A stretch of 64,000 bases of DNA from Excoecaria cochinchinensis (Eukaryota; Streptophyta; Magnoliopsida; Malpighiales; Euphorbiaceae), in NCBI GenBank assembly GCA_947683425.1, contig CANTUQ010000043.1, positions 7,759,501 through 7,823,500 on the forward strand, read 5' to 3'. Position 1 is the stretch's first letter. Each line of letters opens with the position of its first letter. The notes under the pieces were generated by a model. It searched no databases. It was given only the letters and a program-made list of their open reading frames with translations, and was not told the origin of the DNA. A program made the translations under genes and the position numbers. Of this stretch, positions 33,192 through 44,507 are shown in pieces.

Positions 33192-34236
33192 TATAGACAC
33201 CGGATCCTGGGTCAGGTTTAAAAAAAAAAATAGCAATGGCAATTTTGGGTCCTTGATAATTCCTCCAAGAAATATATATATATATAAAATAGGTAGGTTA
33301 AATTAAAAATCAGGTTAATTTAATTAGTTAGTATTGTAAGATAAATTATTAGTTAAGTAAATATTATTGGGTAATTAAAATGCATTTAAAAAGAAATAAA
33401 AAATAAATATAGGATTTAATTAGATTAAATATATATGATAATTTAAATAGATTAATTAGTAGAATGTTTAATTAATTTAATGGGTAGTAATTTAAGTATG
33501 CTAATTAGTTAAAATTGAAAAATTAAAAGAATGGAAAATGGAGGAAATTATTAGGTTATCCAAAAACTAACCCTAATTTTTAAAGTATAAAAAGAAAAGA
33601 ATGAATAGGGTTTAAGGGGGGCTCGGTTGAAGAAAAAAAGAGGAAAAACAAAAAGAAAAGAGAAAGAACAGAGGAGAGGCCGAGAAAAGCAAAAGCAAGA
33701 AGGAAGGAAAAGAAAAAGAAAAGAGAAAGAAAAGAAAAGGGAGAGCAAGAAAACAAAAGAAAGGAATAAGGGAGGAGAAGAGAAGGACCAAGAGGGAGAC
33801 CAGACGCGGGCCACGACGCCGGAAAAGGGAAAAAAAGGGAGGAAGAAGAAGAGGTGGCGCCGGCCAGCCACGGCGGCACACAGCCACACGCGCCCCACCG
33901 GCGTGCTCCCGGCAGCCGGACGAAGCCTCCGGCACCGACCGACCATCCCCAACTGCCGGCGTGGAGCTGATCGGCGAGAGAGGGGCAGCAACGTCGCATG
34001 CGATTTTCGGCCAGATCCGGCGACATCCCAGCGCGTGACCGCCGGCGTTCGACTCCCGGCAACACGATCTACCCGGCGGTGGTGGAGGTGTCCTCAACAG
34101 CTACTCCGGCGAGTCTCCGGTGAGGTGAGTCCCATTTTCTATTTATTCATTTTAATATATTATTATTATTATTAATTAATTAATATTAATATTAATATTA
34201 ATCTTATTATTATTTTTTTTTATTATTATTATTTAA

Positions 34237-34297
<61 letters not shown>

Positions 34298-34320
34298 GAC
34301 ATTATATTGTGTTTATTATG

Positions 34321-34395
<75 letters not shown>

Positions 34396-34466
34396 TTATT
34401 TATGTATTGTTAATGTTATTGTATTATACTAATATTTTTGTTGTTGATGTTACTTAATTTATGTTT

Positions 34467-34475
34467 GTTTTATTA
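34467..34475. repeat. 9-bp target-site duplication of the MITE, left copy (GTTTTATTA)
   Basis: GTTTTATTA is at 34467-34475 and 34912-34920. The B 5' LTR has the empty site 'atgtttgttttattattattg' near 24402-24422 with a single copy. Confidence 0.93.
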
Positions 34476-34911
34476 GGGTCAATTTTCACTCATGGTCACT
34501 CAACTTATCACTTATCGCGCAAAAGTAACCGACTTTTTTTTTCTTACTTAAATGTCACTGAACTTTTAACATTATTGCACAAAAGTCATGTTGACCGGAA
34601 TCCGGCGACGACCCTTGCCGGATTGATGACTTTTTTGCAAAAATGTTAAAAGTTCAGTAACATTTATGTTGAAAAAAAAAAGTTAATTACTTTTGCGAGA
34701 TAAATGATAATTTTAGTGACCGTGAGTGAAGTTAATTTAAATGTAGCATTTGTTGAACTTATCATTCCGGCAAGAGTCGTCGCCGGATTCCGGTCAACAT
34801 GACTTTTGTGCAATAATATTAAAAGTTCAGTGACATTTAAGTAAGAAAAAAAAAGTCGGTTACTTTTGCGCGATAAGTGATAAGTTGAGTGACCATGCGT
34901 GAAATCAACCC
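34476..34911. mobile_element. Mutator-type MITE (436 bp) in the B 3' LTR
   Basis: The element begins GGGTCAATTTTCACTCATGG and its reverse complement begins GGGTTGATTTCACGCATGGT. The inverted repeats extend about 165 bases inward on each side (34476-34640 and 34748-34911), with near-identical blocks such as TCACTCAACTTATCACTTAT. A 9-bp duplication and long terminal inverted repeats are the marks of the Mutator superfamily. No transposase is encoded, so it is non-autonomous. The transcript would fold into a long hairpin. Confidence 0.92.
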
Positions 34912-34920
34912 GTTTTATTA
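34912..34920. repeat. 9-bp target-site duplication of the MITE, right copy
   Basis: GTTTTATTA, identical to 34467-34475. Confidence 0.93.
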
Positions 34921-35067
34921 TTATTGTGGTATTATTATTATTATGATTATTATTATTATATTTACTATTAATTATTATTCTATTTTCATATTATTTATTA
35001 TTATTATTATAATTAATTATTAATTATTATATTATTATATATTCATTTTGTATTTATTGATATTATG

Positions 35068-35229
<162 letters not shown>

Positions 35230-35274
35230 TTTAGTCTCATTCATTTTTTCTGTTTTTATATTATTATTTATTAA

Positions 35275-35276
<2 letters not shown>

Positions 35277-35335
<59 letters not shown>

Positions 35336-35336
35336 T
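35277..35336 (+). repeat. (TTA)n microsatellite
   Basis: About 60 bases of uninterrupted TTA repeat in the B 3' LTR. The 5' LTR has a much shorter run here. Confidence 0.95.
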
Positions 35337-35509
35337 GATTTATTTGTTATTAATATTGTTGTGTTATATTTATATTGTTGTTATTGATATTATTTAATTT
35401 AATGTTTATTTTGCATTATTTATTATTATCATGATTATTGTTATTGTTATTTGATTTTTTATTATTATTGTATATATTTAGTTAATATTATTTATTATTG
35501 TGTTTTGTG

Positions 35510-35640
<131 letters not shown>

Positions 35641-36812
35641 TTTATGATATTATTATTAGCATTATTATTTTTTATTGTCATCAATCGTTATAATTGTCAT
35701 TTGTCTTTTTATATTCATTTAATTATCAATTTACTTTATTCAATTATTTGTTTATTTGTTTGTTTATTTATTCAATTATTTATTTATTCATTATTAATCA
35801 ATATCATTTTCTGTCTTGACCACAATGCGGGAGGCATGTGGCTCGTCTGAGAAGTATGGTCGAAATAAGTAGATTAGAATTTATTTATTATTTATTTTTC
35901 GAAATATGTAATTATTATTTCATTTTCTTTTATTCGCTTGTGGTCTGTAATAATAAAGGATTTTCGACCGCGTTTAAAAAGAAATACCACACAAATGTTT
36001 CTTACTAAATCGAATATTTGTTAATAAAACTGGAACAATGTCCTTGTTTTCATACCAAACTAAAAGATTTAAGCCGATTTGAGAATTTTGTGCTTTTTTT
36101 ATAAATCAAGTAGTCGAGAACCAATGTTCCTGTCTAAATGAATAGCACGATTTGTGTATGTTACATTTTAATCTTTCGTATGTGTTTATTTATTTATTCA
36201 TTTATTTACTTATTTATTTCTGGGATTGTTCTGTCCCAATTTTATTTATTTATTATTTATTGGGTGATTGTTCTGTCCCATTTGTTATCTAATTTATATT
36301 TATTTTTAAGCAATTTATTTATTTATCGCTTTCAGCAATGGATAATTGCGCCTTAATTAAATTGCATCGTCTGGAGAGAGAGAGAATTAATAAATTCAAA
36401 ACTTAATTGTAAAATTAATCAAGGTAGAAATAGATGAGAAGTCCCGAACCCATCTCTGGTATTTGGGCTCAACGAGGCGAGAGGTCTATCCGATCACTCA
36501 TTGGAATAAGACCTCCAAGAGCCCTCTTGCGTCCTGCCAAATGACTCAATAAATCCTAGGCTCCAAGGGAGAGAGGTTCATCCTCCAAGACCCCTTTTGG
36601 TTGGCCCAAAATGGATACATGCGCGGTCTTAGGCTCTCCGAGGCAAGAGGAACTTTCCCAATGTTTTATTGGGTGACGACTCCATGAAACCTCTTTGTTG
36701 CCCAAAATAGACGCACTTGCAATTCGTAGCAAGTTGTCAACGAACCTCACTTGCCCGATCGCCCTCAAGCGGGTGGTCAAAGGGGCACCCACGGCGTTCA
36801 GTGCGCGTCACA

Positions 36813-37036
36813 CTAAGTTTTGTAATATTAAGCTTATGATGTATGTGTATATGTAGGTATAAAAGCATGTGATAGTGTAAGATATCTGCTGCATGTGAAT
36901 GTATGTGAAACAAAATTTATTTGTATAGGTTTCGATATGTATGTGTTTAAAGATCTTTGTGCTTTTGATTGCTATATGACAACCATTCTCGACTGCTTTA
37001 GCTGAGCTAATTGTGCAGTCGGGAGTGGGCATTACA
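36813..37036 (+). mobile_element. Chromovirus F, first copy: end of 5' LTR
   Basis: Starts with the CTAAG duplication of B and continues the LTR broken at 23140, ending GGGCATTACA. Near-identical to 45600-45833 and 56524-56753. Confidence 0.85.
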
Positions 37037-37041
37037 AGTTG

Positions 37042-37061
37042 TGGTATCAGAGTCTAGGTTT
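37042..37061 (+). other. Primer-binding site of F, first copy
   Basis: TGGTATCAGAGTCTAGGTTT, five bases after the LTR end, matches initiator tRNA-Met type primer sites (TGGTATCAGAG). The second copy is at 45839. Confidence 0.85.
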
Positions 37062-37145
37062 AGCCTTTTCTGGGAATTGGGTGGACTAGGATGTGTATAG
37101 TTGTGTTGACTTAATGCGGACATCCTTGTTTATTATATCAGATTG

Positions 37146-37211
37146 ATGGATCCTTCTCATAACTCTAGAGAAGAAACGGCAAAAAGTGTTAAACCTCGAG
37201 AAGTGAAAGTG
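37146..37211 (+). pseudogene. F gag, first codons, first copy (broken by element G)
   Basis: ATG at 37146 begins a frame of 22 codons (MDPSHNSREETAKS and on) interrupted at 37211 by the LTR of G. The matching start in the second copy (45943-46008) continues beyond its G solo LTR into the rest of gag. In this first copy the rest of gag is absent, because the tandem-duplication junction at about 44508 follows G directly. The last five bases AAGTG are the G target-site duplication. Confidence 0.75.
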
Positions 37212-39767
37212 TGTAACACCCCCTTCCCATATGTAGGAGAACCCATCCAAAAGGGAGTGAGAACCCATACGAGAAGGGGTGTCAGCATGCAAAACGGTAC
37301 AAAACATTCATTCACATAATAAAAATATACATATAACTAGTGGAAATTAAAGCTTTAAATCAAACTGAACATTCATTGATGAGATAACAATAGTCAATAC
37401 ATAACTGTTCTGATACCAACATAATTACAACTTTCAGAGGTACATAGCGGAAGCTTAACAAATCCTAAATACAAGAGAGATCACTATTACAAAATAATGA
37501 TAATACAAAAAGAAGTTAAGTCCTATCAACAATCCCACTATGTTGGCTTGACTGGCGGCGACTCTCCCAAAAGCTATACACCTTCCGCACCTGCATGGGT
37601 GAAACACCGTGCTAAGTGATAACACTTAGTGGGGAAATAAACAACAATAGTATGGATGGCCATTCATAATGGTCGTCAAGGAAAATCACATACGTAATGG
37701 CATATGCTAAATATCATAAGATATAGTCATAAATGAATCACATTCATAACCATTCAAAGGTTCATAATCATATTTGTATGCCAATAGATTCATATGCTCA
37801 TAAATAGAGTCATTCAGATTCACAAACTTATAATCATAGTCATTCGGATTCACATTCTCATAAGCGTAACAGAATAAATCATAACACTTGCTGACTCATA
37901 GTAGTTGATAACAAGTGAACGCATGGCAGTACCTTACGCGTACGAATCGAATGCATGGCGGTACCTTACGGGTACGAATCGAAAAATAATATAACATTTT
38001 CTCTTTTCAAAACATTTTACAAAGGGGATCTTAAACAAGATCCGTACACATTGAAGTTCGTTAGGAACTAAACGGGGACCTGATCAGTGTCCAGAAGAGT
38101 ACAGAGGGCTGCAGCTAAAGGACTATTTTAGGCATGCTTAACTATCCACTAGACTGACTCTTGCAGGTCATGCATAATACAAATCATGCTCAAAGCATAA
38201 CATATAATTTATCATGAAGAATTCATAATAGTGCACATATATAAGCATAATTATTCTCATTCAGTAATAAAAACCCATGAAGAAATGATACAAAAGCCAT
38301 TTTAGAAGAATGGGACAAAATCGGAAAAAAAAAAAGGCAAGGAGGGGTCACTGTCGCGATCGCGACCAGTGTCGCGCTCGCGACAGTGGCCAGATGGCCT
38401 GCGTGAGGGAAGGGGCGAAGGGGCATGCGAGTCGTGAGATAACCTTCATGACTCGTGAAGGTTGTTCACGACTCATGAACATAGTTCACGTCTCGTGAAC
38501 TCTCAGTCTTCCCCGCCAACACGTGATCTGCTGCACCACTCGCGTATGTCGAAGCTTCACGAGTCGTGCTGCCCAATCACGCGTCGGACACCTAACAAAT
38601 CAACAGAGCAATCTCGTAAAAATTGGAATTCACTAATCTGTTGGACTCGCGAGGATGTCATGTTCACAACAGCATCGCGATTTCCATTTTTCCAGCAAAA
38701 CGCAAAAAATCCAGATTTCCAACAACAAAACCATTTTGACCCAAAATCACACCAAACCTCATCTTACCTTCAAATAAGCCTTCCACCATCACATATAACA
38801 TAAAACACAACTTAATTCAACAATCAACACAATTAAAATCATGAATTAATAAAAATTAAACTTCTCAAGAACACAAACCCAGAATTTTACAGCAAACATA
38901 CATCAAACTTCAAATTTTGCTCAACACTCCAACACTTATGCATCATAACTCAAATCAATTGAATACCCATAACATTAACACTATAATATACTTCATGAAA
39001 CATCAAATTTCTAGAAATTATATGCAAAAGCACAAATCAAAAATTAACATAAAGAACAATCAAATTTCCAAACAAATTCCCAAACAAATTCCCAAACCTG
39101 ATATTCCTATGCTCCAATCAATGATCACCACTCCCACTAGCCTTCTCCTTTCCCTTGGGATTGTGAGGAGGCTCAACTAACCAGGAACACCTAACAAAAT
39201 CACACAAATACAAAACCTAAATTAAAACCCAATCTAAACAAAATCAAGAACAATGGAAGAAATGAAGAAGAAACCCACAATACATACCAATCTAAGCTCA
39301 AGGGAATGATCAATTTCCACCACCACACTTGAATCCAAGCTAGGGCACCCAAGTGAAGAAAAAAGAGGAAGAAGGAGATGAAGAGAGGAAGAGGAAACAG
39401 GAAAGAGACAGCAATTTTCTGTTCTCATTTCTCTCTCCTTCTCTTTATTACCTCTTTCCTAATTCCTAGCCATGTGTCACTCTTTGGTTGGTGGAACTTG
39501 ACCACTCACACCCAATAGACACATATACTACTACACACACAAGACTCACCCACATAAATCACACACTACAACCATATGCACATGCACACACTAACACAAC
39601 CCAATGCACATACACCCTACTAACATAAATGCAACCACACTATATTGCAGCCCATAAAACATGCATTTTGCCCAAAATACCCTTAACACATGCCAAAACT
39701 CTCACGCATGCACACATACACATGGAAAACACGGCTCAAACTACTAGGGGGAGAACGGGGTGTTACA
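37212..39767 (-). repeat. 3' LTR of chromovirus G (2556 bp, reverse orientation)
   Basis: Bounded by TGTAACACCCCC and GGGGTGTTACA, followed at 39768 by a reversed polypurine tract, so on the minus strand this is the 3' LTR. A solo copy lies at 46009-48204 and lacks about 330 bases present here (roughly 38985-39295). It holds the palindrome clusters at 38348-38500. Confidence 0.92.
38348..38580. repeat. Palindrome cluster in the G LTR
   Basis: Two kinds of motif. One is CACTGTCGCGATCGCGACCA followed by GTGTCGCGCTCGCGACAGTG. The other is a series of CACGACTCGTG-type palindromes: TTCATGACTCGTGAA, TTCACGACTCATGAA, TTCACGTCTCGTGAA and CTTCACGAGTCGTG. The solo copy holds the same cluster at 47135-47365 with compensating differences. 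Confidence 0.85.
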
Positions 39768-39800
39768 ACTCTCCCCTACTAACAAGAATTTTGTCCTCGA
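39768..39800 (-). other. Polypurine tract of G (minus strand)
   Basis: On the minus strand this reads TCGAGGACAAAATTCTTGTT then AGTAGGGGAGAGT, ending at the LTR. This is the typical 3' end of Tekay/Del chromoviruses, where the gag-pol frame also ends at the LTR boundary. Confidence 0.85.
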
Positions 39801-40530
39801 AATTCTCACTTGAACTAAACAAATGCGGATACTGAATCCTCGTCGTCCCCTCTGGTTCCCAAGTCGCTTCCTCGACTCCGTTATATTGCCAAAGAACCTT
39901 GACTAGAGGGACTTGCTTGCTTCTCAACTGTCTCACTTTTCAAGCTAAAATAGCCTTCGGCTCTTCATCATAAGAGTAATTCGGCTGAATCCGAACATCT
40001 TGAACTGACAACACATGCGACGGATCCGATCGATATCGACAAAGCATGGAGACATGGAAAACATCATGCATCTTAGCCAACTCCATCGGTAAAGCCAACC
40101 TATAGGCTATCGAGCCAACTCTCTCCAAAATCTCGAAAGGCCCAATGAACCGAAGACTAAGTTTACCTTTCTTGCCAAACCGTAATACTTTCCTCCAAGG
40201 TGAAACCTTAAGGAAAACTTTGTCCTCGACCTCAAACCAAATATCCTTTCTCTTCAAATTGGCAAAGGACCTCTGCCTATCCTTAGCCACGTTCAAATTT
40301 CGCTGAACAACTCTGATCTTCTCTTTAGTATCCCTAATCGTCTCTGGCCCAATAAAAGATCGCTCGGTTAACTCTGTCCAACAAATCGGAATCCTACATG
40401 GTCGACCATACAAAGCCTCAAACGGTGATATCCCTATGCTGGACTGAAAACTGTTGTTGTATGCAAACTCCAAAAGCCGCACGTACTGATCCCAACTGCC
40501 AGAAAAATCCAAACCACAAGCCCGAATCAT
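39770..40530 (-). pseudogene. G integrase C-terminal region and chromodomain
   Basis: A minus-strand open stretch 40530-39940 begins in the integrase after the catalytic glutamate and carries the GPF-type block (SLRFIGPFEILERVG) and VFHVSMLCRY, typical of chromovirus integrase C-termini. After one in-frame TGA (probably a CGA codon changed by C-to-T) the frame goes on through VPLVKVLW and EEATWEPE, the conserved core of a plant chromodomain, and ends at the LTR. Chromodomains of this group are thought to steer integration to heterochromatin. The stop makes this copy non-functional. Confidence 0.88.
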
Positions 40531-40542
40531 ATCCTCTAAAAT

Positions 40543-41130
40543 CTAGATAACTCGCTCAGACTGACCATCTGTCTGAGGATGAAACCCTGTACTAAAGTTC
40601 AACTTGGTACCCAAAGCTCTCTGCAACTCCTTCCAGAACTTAGATGTGAACCTTGGATCCCGATCTGAAACTATCGACAACGGCACTCCATGAAATCGAA
40701 CCACCTTATCCACATACAAACTGGCCAACTTATCCATCGAGTAGTCCACTCTAACCGGCACACAATGAGCTAACTTCTTAAGCCAATCTATAATAACACA
40801 TACTGAATCGTGTTTCCTCTGAGTCACTGGCAAACCAGACACAAAGTCCATGGCGATATCATCCCATTTCCACTGAGGAACGGATAAAGAAGTGAGCAAT
40901 CCCGAAGGGACTTGATGCTCAGCCTTTACCTGCTGACATGTCAAACACTTTGCCACGAATTCCACAATATCTCTCTTCATCCCAGACCACCAGTAGAACT
41001 GCTTCATATCCCAATACATCTTCTCACTACCAGGATGTATAGTAAAGACCGTAGTGTGTGCCTCAATCAAAAGCTTCTTCCTTAACTCATCACTCTCGGG
41101 CATACACAAGCGATCCCTACACATAAGCAC
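40543..41130 (-). pseudogene. G integrase zinc-binding and catalytic core
   Basis: Minus-strand frame with the HHCC zinc site (H at HTTVFTIHPG, then CLTCQQVK), the catalytic core with aspartates in DDIAMDFVSGLP and SDRDPRF, and glutamate in HPQTDGQSERVI, i.e. a complete D,D,E set. A stop follows directly, splitting it from the C-terminal part at 40530. Two stops and a short spacer separate it from RNase H. It would join element DNA to the chromosome in an intact copy. Confidence 0.88.
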
Positions 41131-41313
41131 CCCATCTAAAACAAAAAACTCAGACTGCTTACCCTGCTAAACCTCTTGCAAAACCCGCTGCAATTTCACA
41201 TCTTCCTTCTGAGAGTCCAAAATCGACTGTCTCAAAGTAGGCTGCACTCTCAATTGGGCAACCAAAGCCCCATCTGAATCAAATCTCCATCTGAACCGCC
41301 TCAAGAACAAAGT

Positions 41314-41718
41314 TCAAACCGACTTCCGACTCAAAGCATCCACAACCACATTAGCTTTACTCGGATGGTAATCCACAATGCAGTCATAGTCCTTGAACAA
41401 CTCCAACCATCGATGCTGTCTCATGTTCAACTCTTTCTGCATGAGGAGATATTTCAAACTCTTATGGTCCGTGAAAATCCTACACTTCTCCCCATACATA
41501 TAATGCTGCCAAATCTTCAAAGCAAATATCACAGCCTCCAATTCCAAATCATGCATCGGATAGTTCTTCTCATAAGGTTTCAACTGATGAGAAGCATAAG
41601 CCACAATTTTACCCTCTTGCATCAATACACAATCGAGTCCAATACCCGAAGTATCGCTGTACATTACAAACAACTTACCCGAGGTGGGTTGAGTCAGTAC
41701 AGGAGCTTCAACTAACAA
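41314..41718 (-). pseudogene. G RNase H domain
   Basis: Minus-strand frame of 134 residues with the gypsy RNase H series: YSDTSGIGLDCVLMQ, an acidic EL(E)A block, FTDHKSLKYL and DYHPSKANVVVDALSRK, in the usual order. It normally removes the RNA strand during reverse transcription. A stop at its left end separates it from reverse transcriptase. Confidence 0.88.
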
Positions 41719-42492
41719 ACTCTTCAGCCTCTCAAAGCACAGCTAGCACTTATCCGACCAATCAAATCTGACTCCTTTCCTCAATAATATAGTCATCGGA
41801 GCAGCAATAACCAAAAAACCCTTCACAAACTGACGGTAGTAGCCTGCCAAACCAAGGAAGCTTCTCACCTCAGGAACATTCCTAGGTGCTTTCCAATCCA
41901 CAATCACCTCAATCTTAGCTGAATCCACTTGAATACCCTTAGCTAACACAATATGACCCAAGAAAGACACCTCTCGAAGCCAAAAGTCACACTTACTGAG
42001 CTTTGCAAACAAACGGTGCTCCCTCAAAACTTGCAACACTAACCGAAGATGCTCCTCATGCTCACTCTCATCCTTCGAGTAAACAAAAATATCATCTATG
42101 AACACTACTATAAATCGATCGAGATATGGCCTAAATACTCGGTTCATCAAATCCATAAAAGCCACAGGTGCATTGGTCAAACCAAACGGCATCACAAGAA
42201 ACTCATAGTGGCCATACCGCATCCGAAAAGCAGTCTTAACCGCATCCGCATCCTGAACTCGAAGCTAATAATAACCCAACCGAAGATCAATCTTGGAGAA
42301 GACACCAGCACCTCTGAGATGATCAAATAAATCCTCGACTATAGGCAAAGGATACTTGTTCTTCACTGTGACCTTGTTGATTTGCCTATAGTCGATACAC
42401 ATCCTCAAAGAGCCATCTTTCTTCTTAACAAAAAAAATCGGGGCTCCCCATGGAGATATGCTGGGTCGAATAAACCCCTTATCCCATAACTC
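41719..42492 (-). pseudogene. G reverse transcriptase domain
   Basis: Reads on the minus strand from a stop at 42490. The N-terminal fingers (PSISPWGAPI.., KKDGSLRMCIDYR) lie 42480-42340, then one stop near 42266, then the open stretch 42222-41743 with FGLTNAPVAFMDLMN, the active site FIDDIFVYS (YxDD variant FIDD), FLGHIV and FLGLAGYYR. Gypsy reverse transcriptases commonly have F/Y-I/V/A-DD, so the active site itself is normal; the stops make it inactive. Confidence 0.88.
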
Positions 42493-43515
42493 TTATAGCA
42501 GAGTTTTGAGTTCTCTCAACTCTACAGGAGCCATCCGATAAGGTGCTTTCAAAATGCGTGAAGTACCCGGCAAAATCTCTATGGACAACTCCACTTCTCT
42601 CTCGGGAGGCAATTCAGGCAATTCACTTGGAAACACATCTCCAAACTCCCTAACAACTGGGATATCCTCAATCTCAACCTGATCATACTTAGAGTCCAAA
42701 ACAACTGCTAAGAATGCCTCACATCCTTTCCTCATAAACCTCTTAGCTTGCATGGCAGAAATCACATTACTCAAAGAACTCGAACCTAAACCTTTAACAA
42801 CAACAGAAGACTGATCTCTATCTCGCAACACAACCATCTTCCTATGATAATCAACAATAGCCCGGTGCTTACTAAGCCAATCTATACCCAGAATCAAATC
42901 AAACTCCCAAAATGGCAACTCAATCAAATTCGCAGAAAATTTAACACCCTGAACCAAAAGAGGACAATTCTTATGCACTCTACTCACATTGACACTATGC
43001 CCTAAAGGACTGGTCACACAAACCTCATAATCTAACTGATCAACATCATGCAACTTATCAAACAATTTACTCGTGCACAAATATGAGTGTGTGGAGCCAG
43101 GATCAATTAGAGCATATAACTCAGTGTCAAAGAGTAGGAACTTACCAGCAATCACATCCGGGGCAACTTGCTCATCTCGAGCTCTCATGGCACAAGCTCT
43201 AGCTGGAACTATCAAAGGACGATCAATAGACTCTGATGGAGCTCCCTCTCTATGCCGATCGCCTCGACCTCTACCTCGGCCTCTACCACGACTAGCTTGC
43301 GGAGCATTAAAACTAACTCTGCTAGCCTCGCGCTGATCACCAGAAGCCTCACTATACCTCGGACAATTAGCCAAGTAGTGATCAGTGCTACCACATCTGC
43401 AATAACCACCAGTGAGCCATCTACACTCACCTCGATGGCACTTACTGCAGTGAGAACACTCAGGCAACAAATCAGTCCTCAAACTAAAACCACTTCTGCC
43501 TGCACCAAAACCCAT
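42493..43515 (-). pseudogene. G gag zinc knuckles and aspartic protease
   Basis: 340-residue open stretch. Near the start it has two cysteine knuckles (CSHCSKCHRGEC and CRCGSTDHYLANC), then an Arg-Gly-rich linker, then the protease domain with LIDPGSTHSYL, where the catalytic motif is D-P-G rather than D-T/S-G, and DLILGIDWLSKHRA further on. DPGSTHSY is the normal form in plant chromovirus proteases. It continues to the protease-RT linker (VFPSELPELPPEREVELSIE). The open length shows that this part is among the least decayed in G. Confidence 0.88.
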
Positions 43516-44382
43516 AGCAGGACCTTGCCTTCTGCCTCTCGAAGCAGGACCTGAAGAAGACTCATCATGCGGGTTCCTAGACCTCTTACCCGATGATGTT
43601 GATGATGATCCACCATGAGGGGGATTCCTCCTCTGAGCTCTCTCTCTCTCTCAGAACCGACTCGGATCTCTCGGCCCGCACTGCGGCTTACACAATCTAG
43701 TAGTACCCAATGCCCAGAGTACTCATCAGAGAAATAATCATAGCCCGCAAAGACTCATTCAAATCGACCTCAAAATGCTGACACCAAAACTCTTCAGTCA
43801 GAACACCTTCTGGAGCATACGTAGCCAAACAGTTGAATTCTTTCTCAAACTCTGATACTGACATAGCCCTCCTTTTCAAACTCAAGAATTGTGCCCACTT
43901 AGCATCCTTATACTCCCTAATCACATACTTATTGGTGAACTCCCTTTAAAAGAACTCCCATGTGACCGGGTCAAGCAATTGGGGATGGCTATGGACCAAT
44001 TTCTACCAGTCATAGGTGGATCCCTGAAGCAATGTCACAACACTCTCAACTTGCTTATTAGCAGGACACCTAGTCTCCTCAAACACTCGTTCCACTTTCT
44101 CAATCCATTTCTCAGTAAGCTCAGACTCATCCAGACTGGTACCATAAAAATTCTCTGTACCAGCTCTCCTCATGCTCTCTAAAGAGGCTCTCGGAGCAGT
44201 CACCCTATCTAAGACTCGAACCATGTCCTAAGAAATCTTCAATATTATCTCGAAGGGCATGGTTGTGGCCTCAGCTGAACCTTACGTGTTTGAGCTGAAA
44301 TAGACACTGAAGGATCTACAGCTTGGGAATTCACACTTTCAGCGGACCCCTCAAGCGACCTATGAACAAAATCAGAATCCAT
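43516..44382 (-). pseudogene. G gag capsid region (broken)
   Basis: The minus-strand ATG at 44382 is the likely start (MDSDFVHRSLEG). Pieces at 44224-44003 and 43924-43697 carry the retrotransposon gag domain (ENFYGTSLDE, WIEKVERVFE, VSEFEKEFNCLATYAPEG), interrupted by stops and a frameshift near 43690. The gag domain is the same type as in F but clearly diverged in sequence. Confidence 0.82.
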
Positions 44383-44466
44383 CTAAAAGAAAGACAAAGA
44401 CAACCACATCAGCCAACACAGTCCTAATCATAAGTCTAAACACAAAAACACCTAGAAAATGCCTAA

Positions 44467-44485
44467 ACCGGGGCTATGATACCAA
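44467..44485 (-). other. Primer-binding site of G (minus strand)
   Basis: On the minus strand TGGTATCATAGCCCCGGTT, next to the reversed LTR start at 44490. It is an initiator tRNA-Met type site with one mismatch (cATAg for cAGAg). Confidence 0.75.
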
Positions 44486-44507
44486 AAATTATAACACCCC
44501 CTTCCCA

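Larger units (their letters stand above)
37212..44507 (-). mobile_element. Tekay/Del-type chromovirus G, reverse orientation, 5' LTR truncated
   Basis: A Ty3/gypsy element with gag, protease, reverse transcriptase, RNase H, integrase and chromodomain in order on the minus strand. The left LTR is complete. The right LTR (5' on the minus strand) stops after 17-19 bases (TATAACACCCCCTTCCCAT), where F LTR sequence starts abruptly. The left duplication AAGTG (37207-37211) has no partner here but is complete around the solo copy at 46009-48204. The truncation therefore is a duplication junction and not an integration end. Confidence 0.9.

Noticed and set aside
33627..34175. 182-residue Lys/Arg-rich frame and opposing 160-180-residue frames in the B LTRs (also 23503-24103)
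   Set aside because: A purine-rich then GC-rich block leaves several frames open on both strands at once. The frames are not alike in the two LTRs in length, and no domain is visible.
44490..44507. Complete 5' LTR of G
   Set aside because: Only 17-19 bases of LTR are present before F LTR sequence starts; the element is truncated there.
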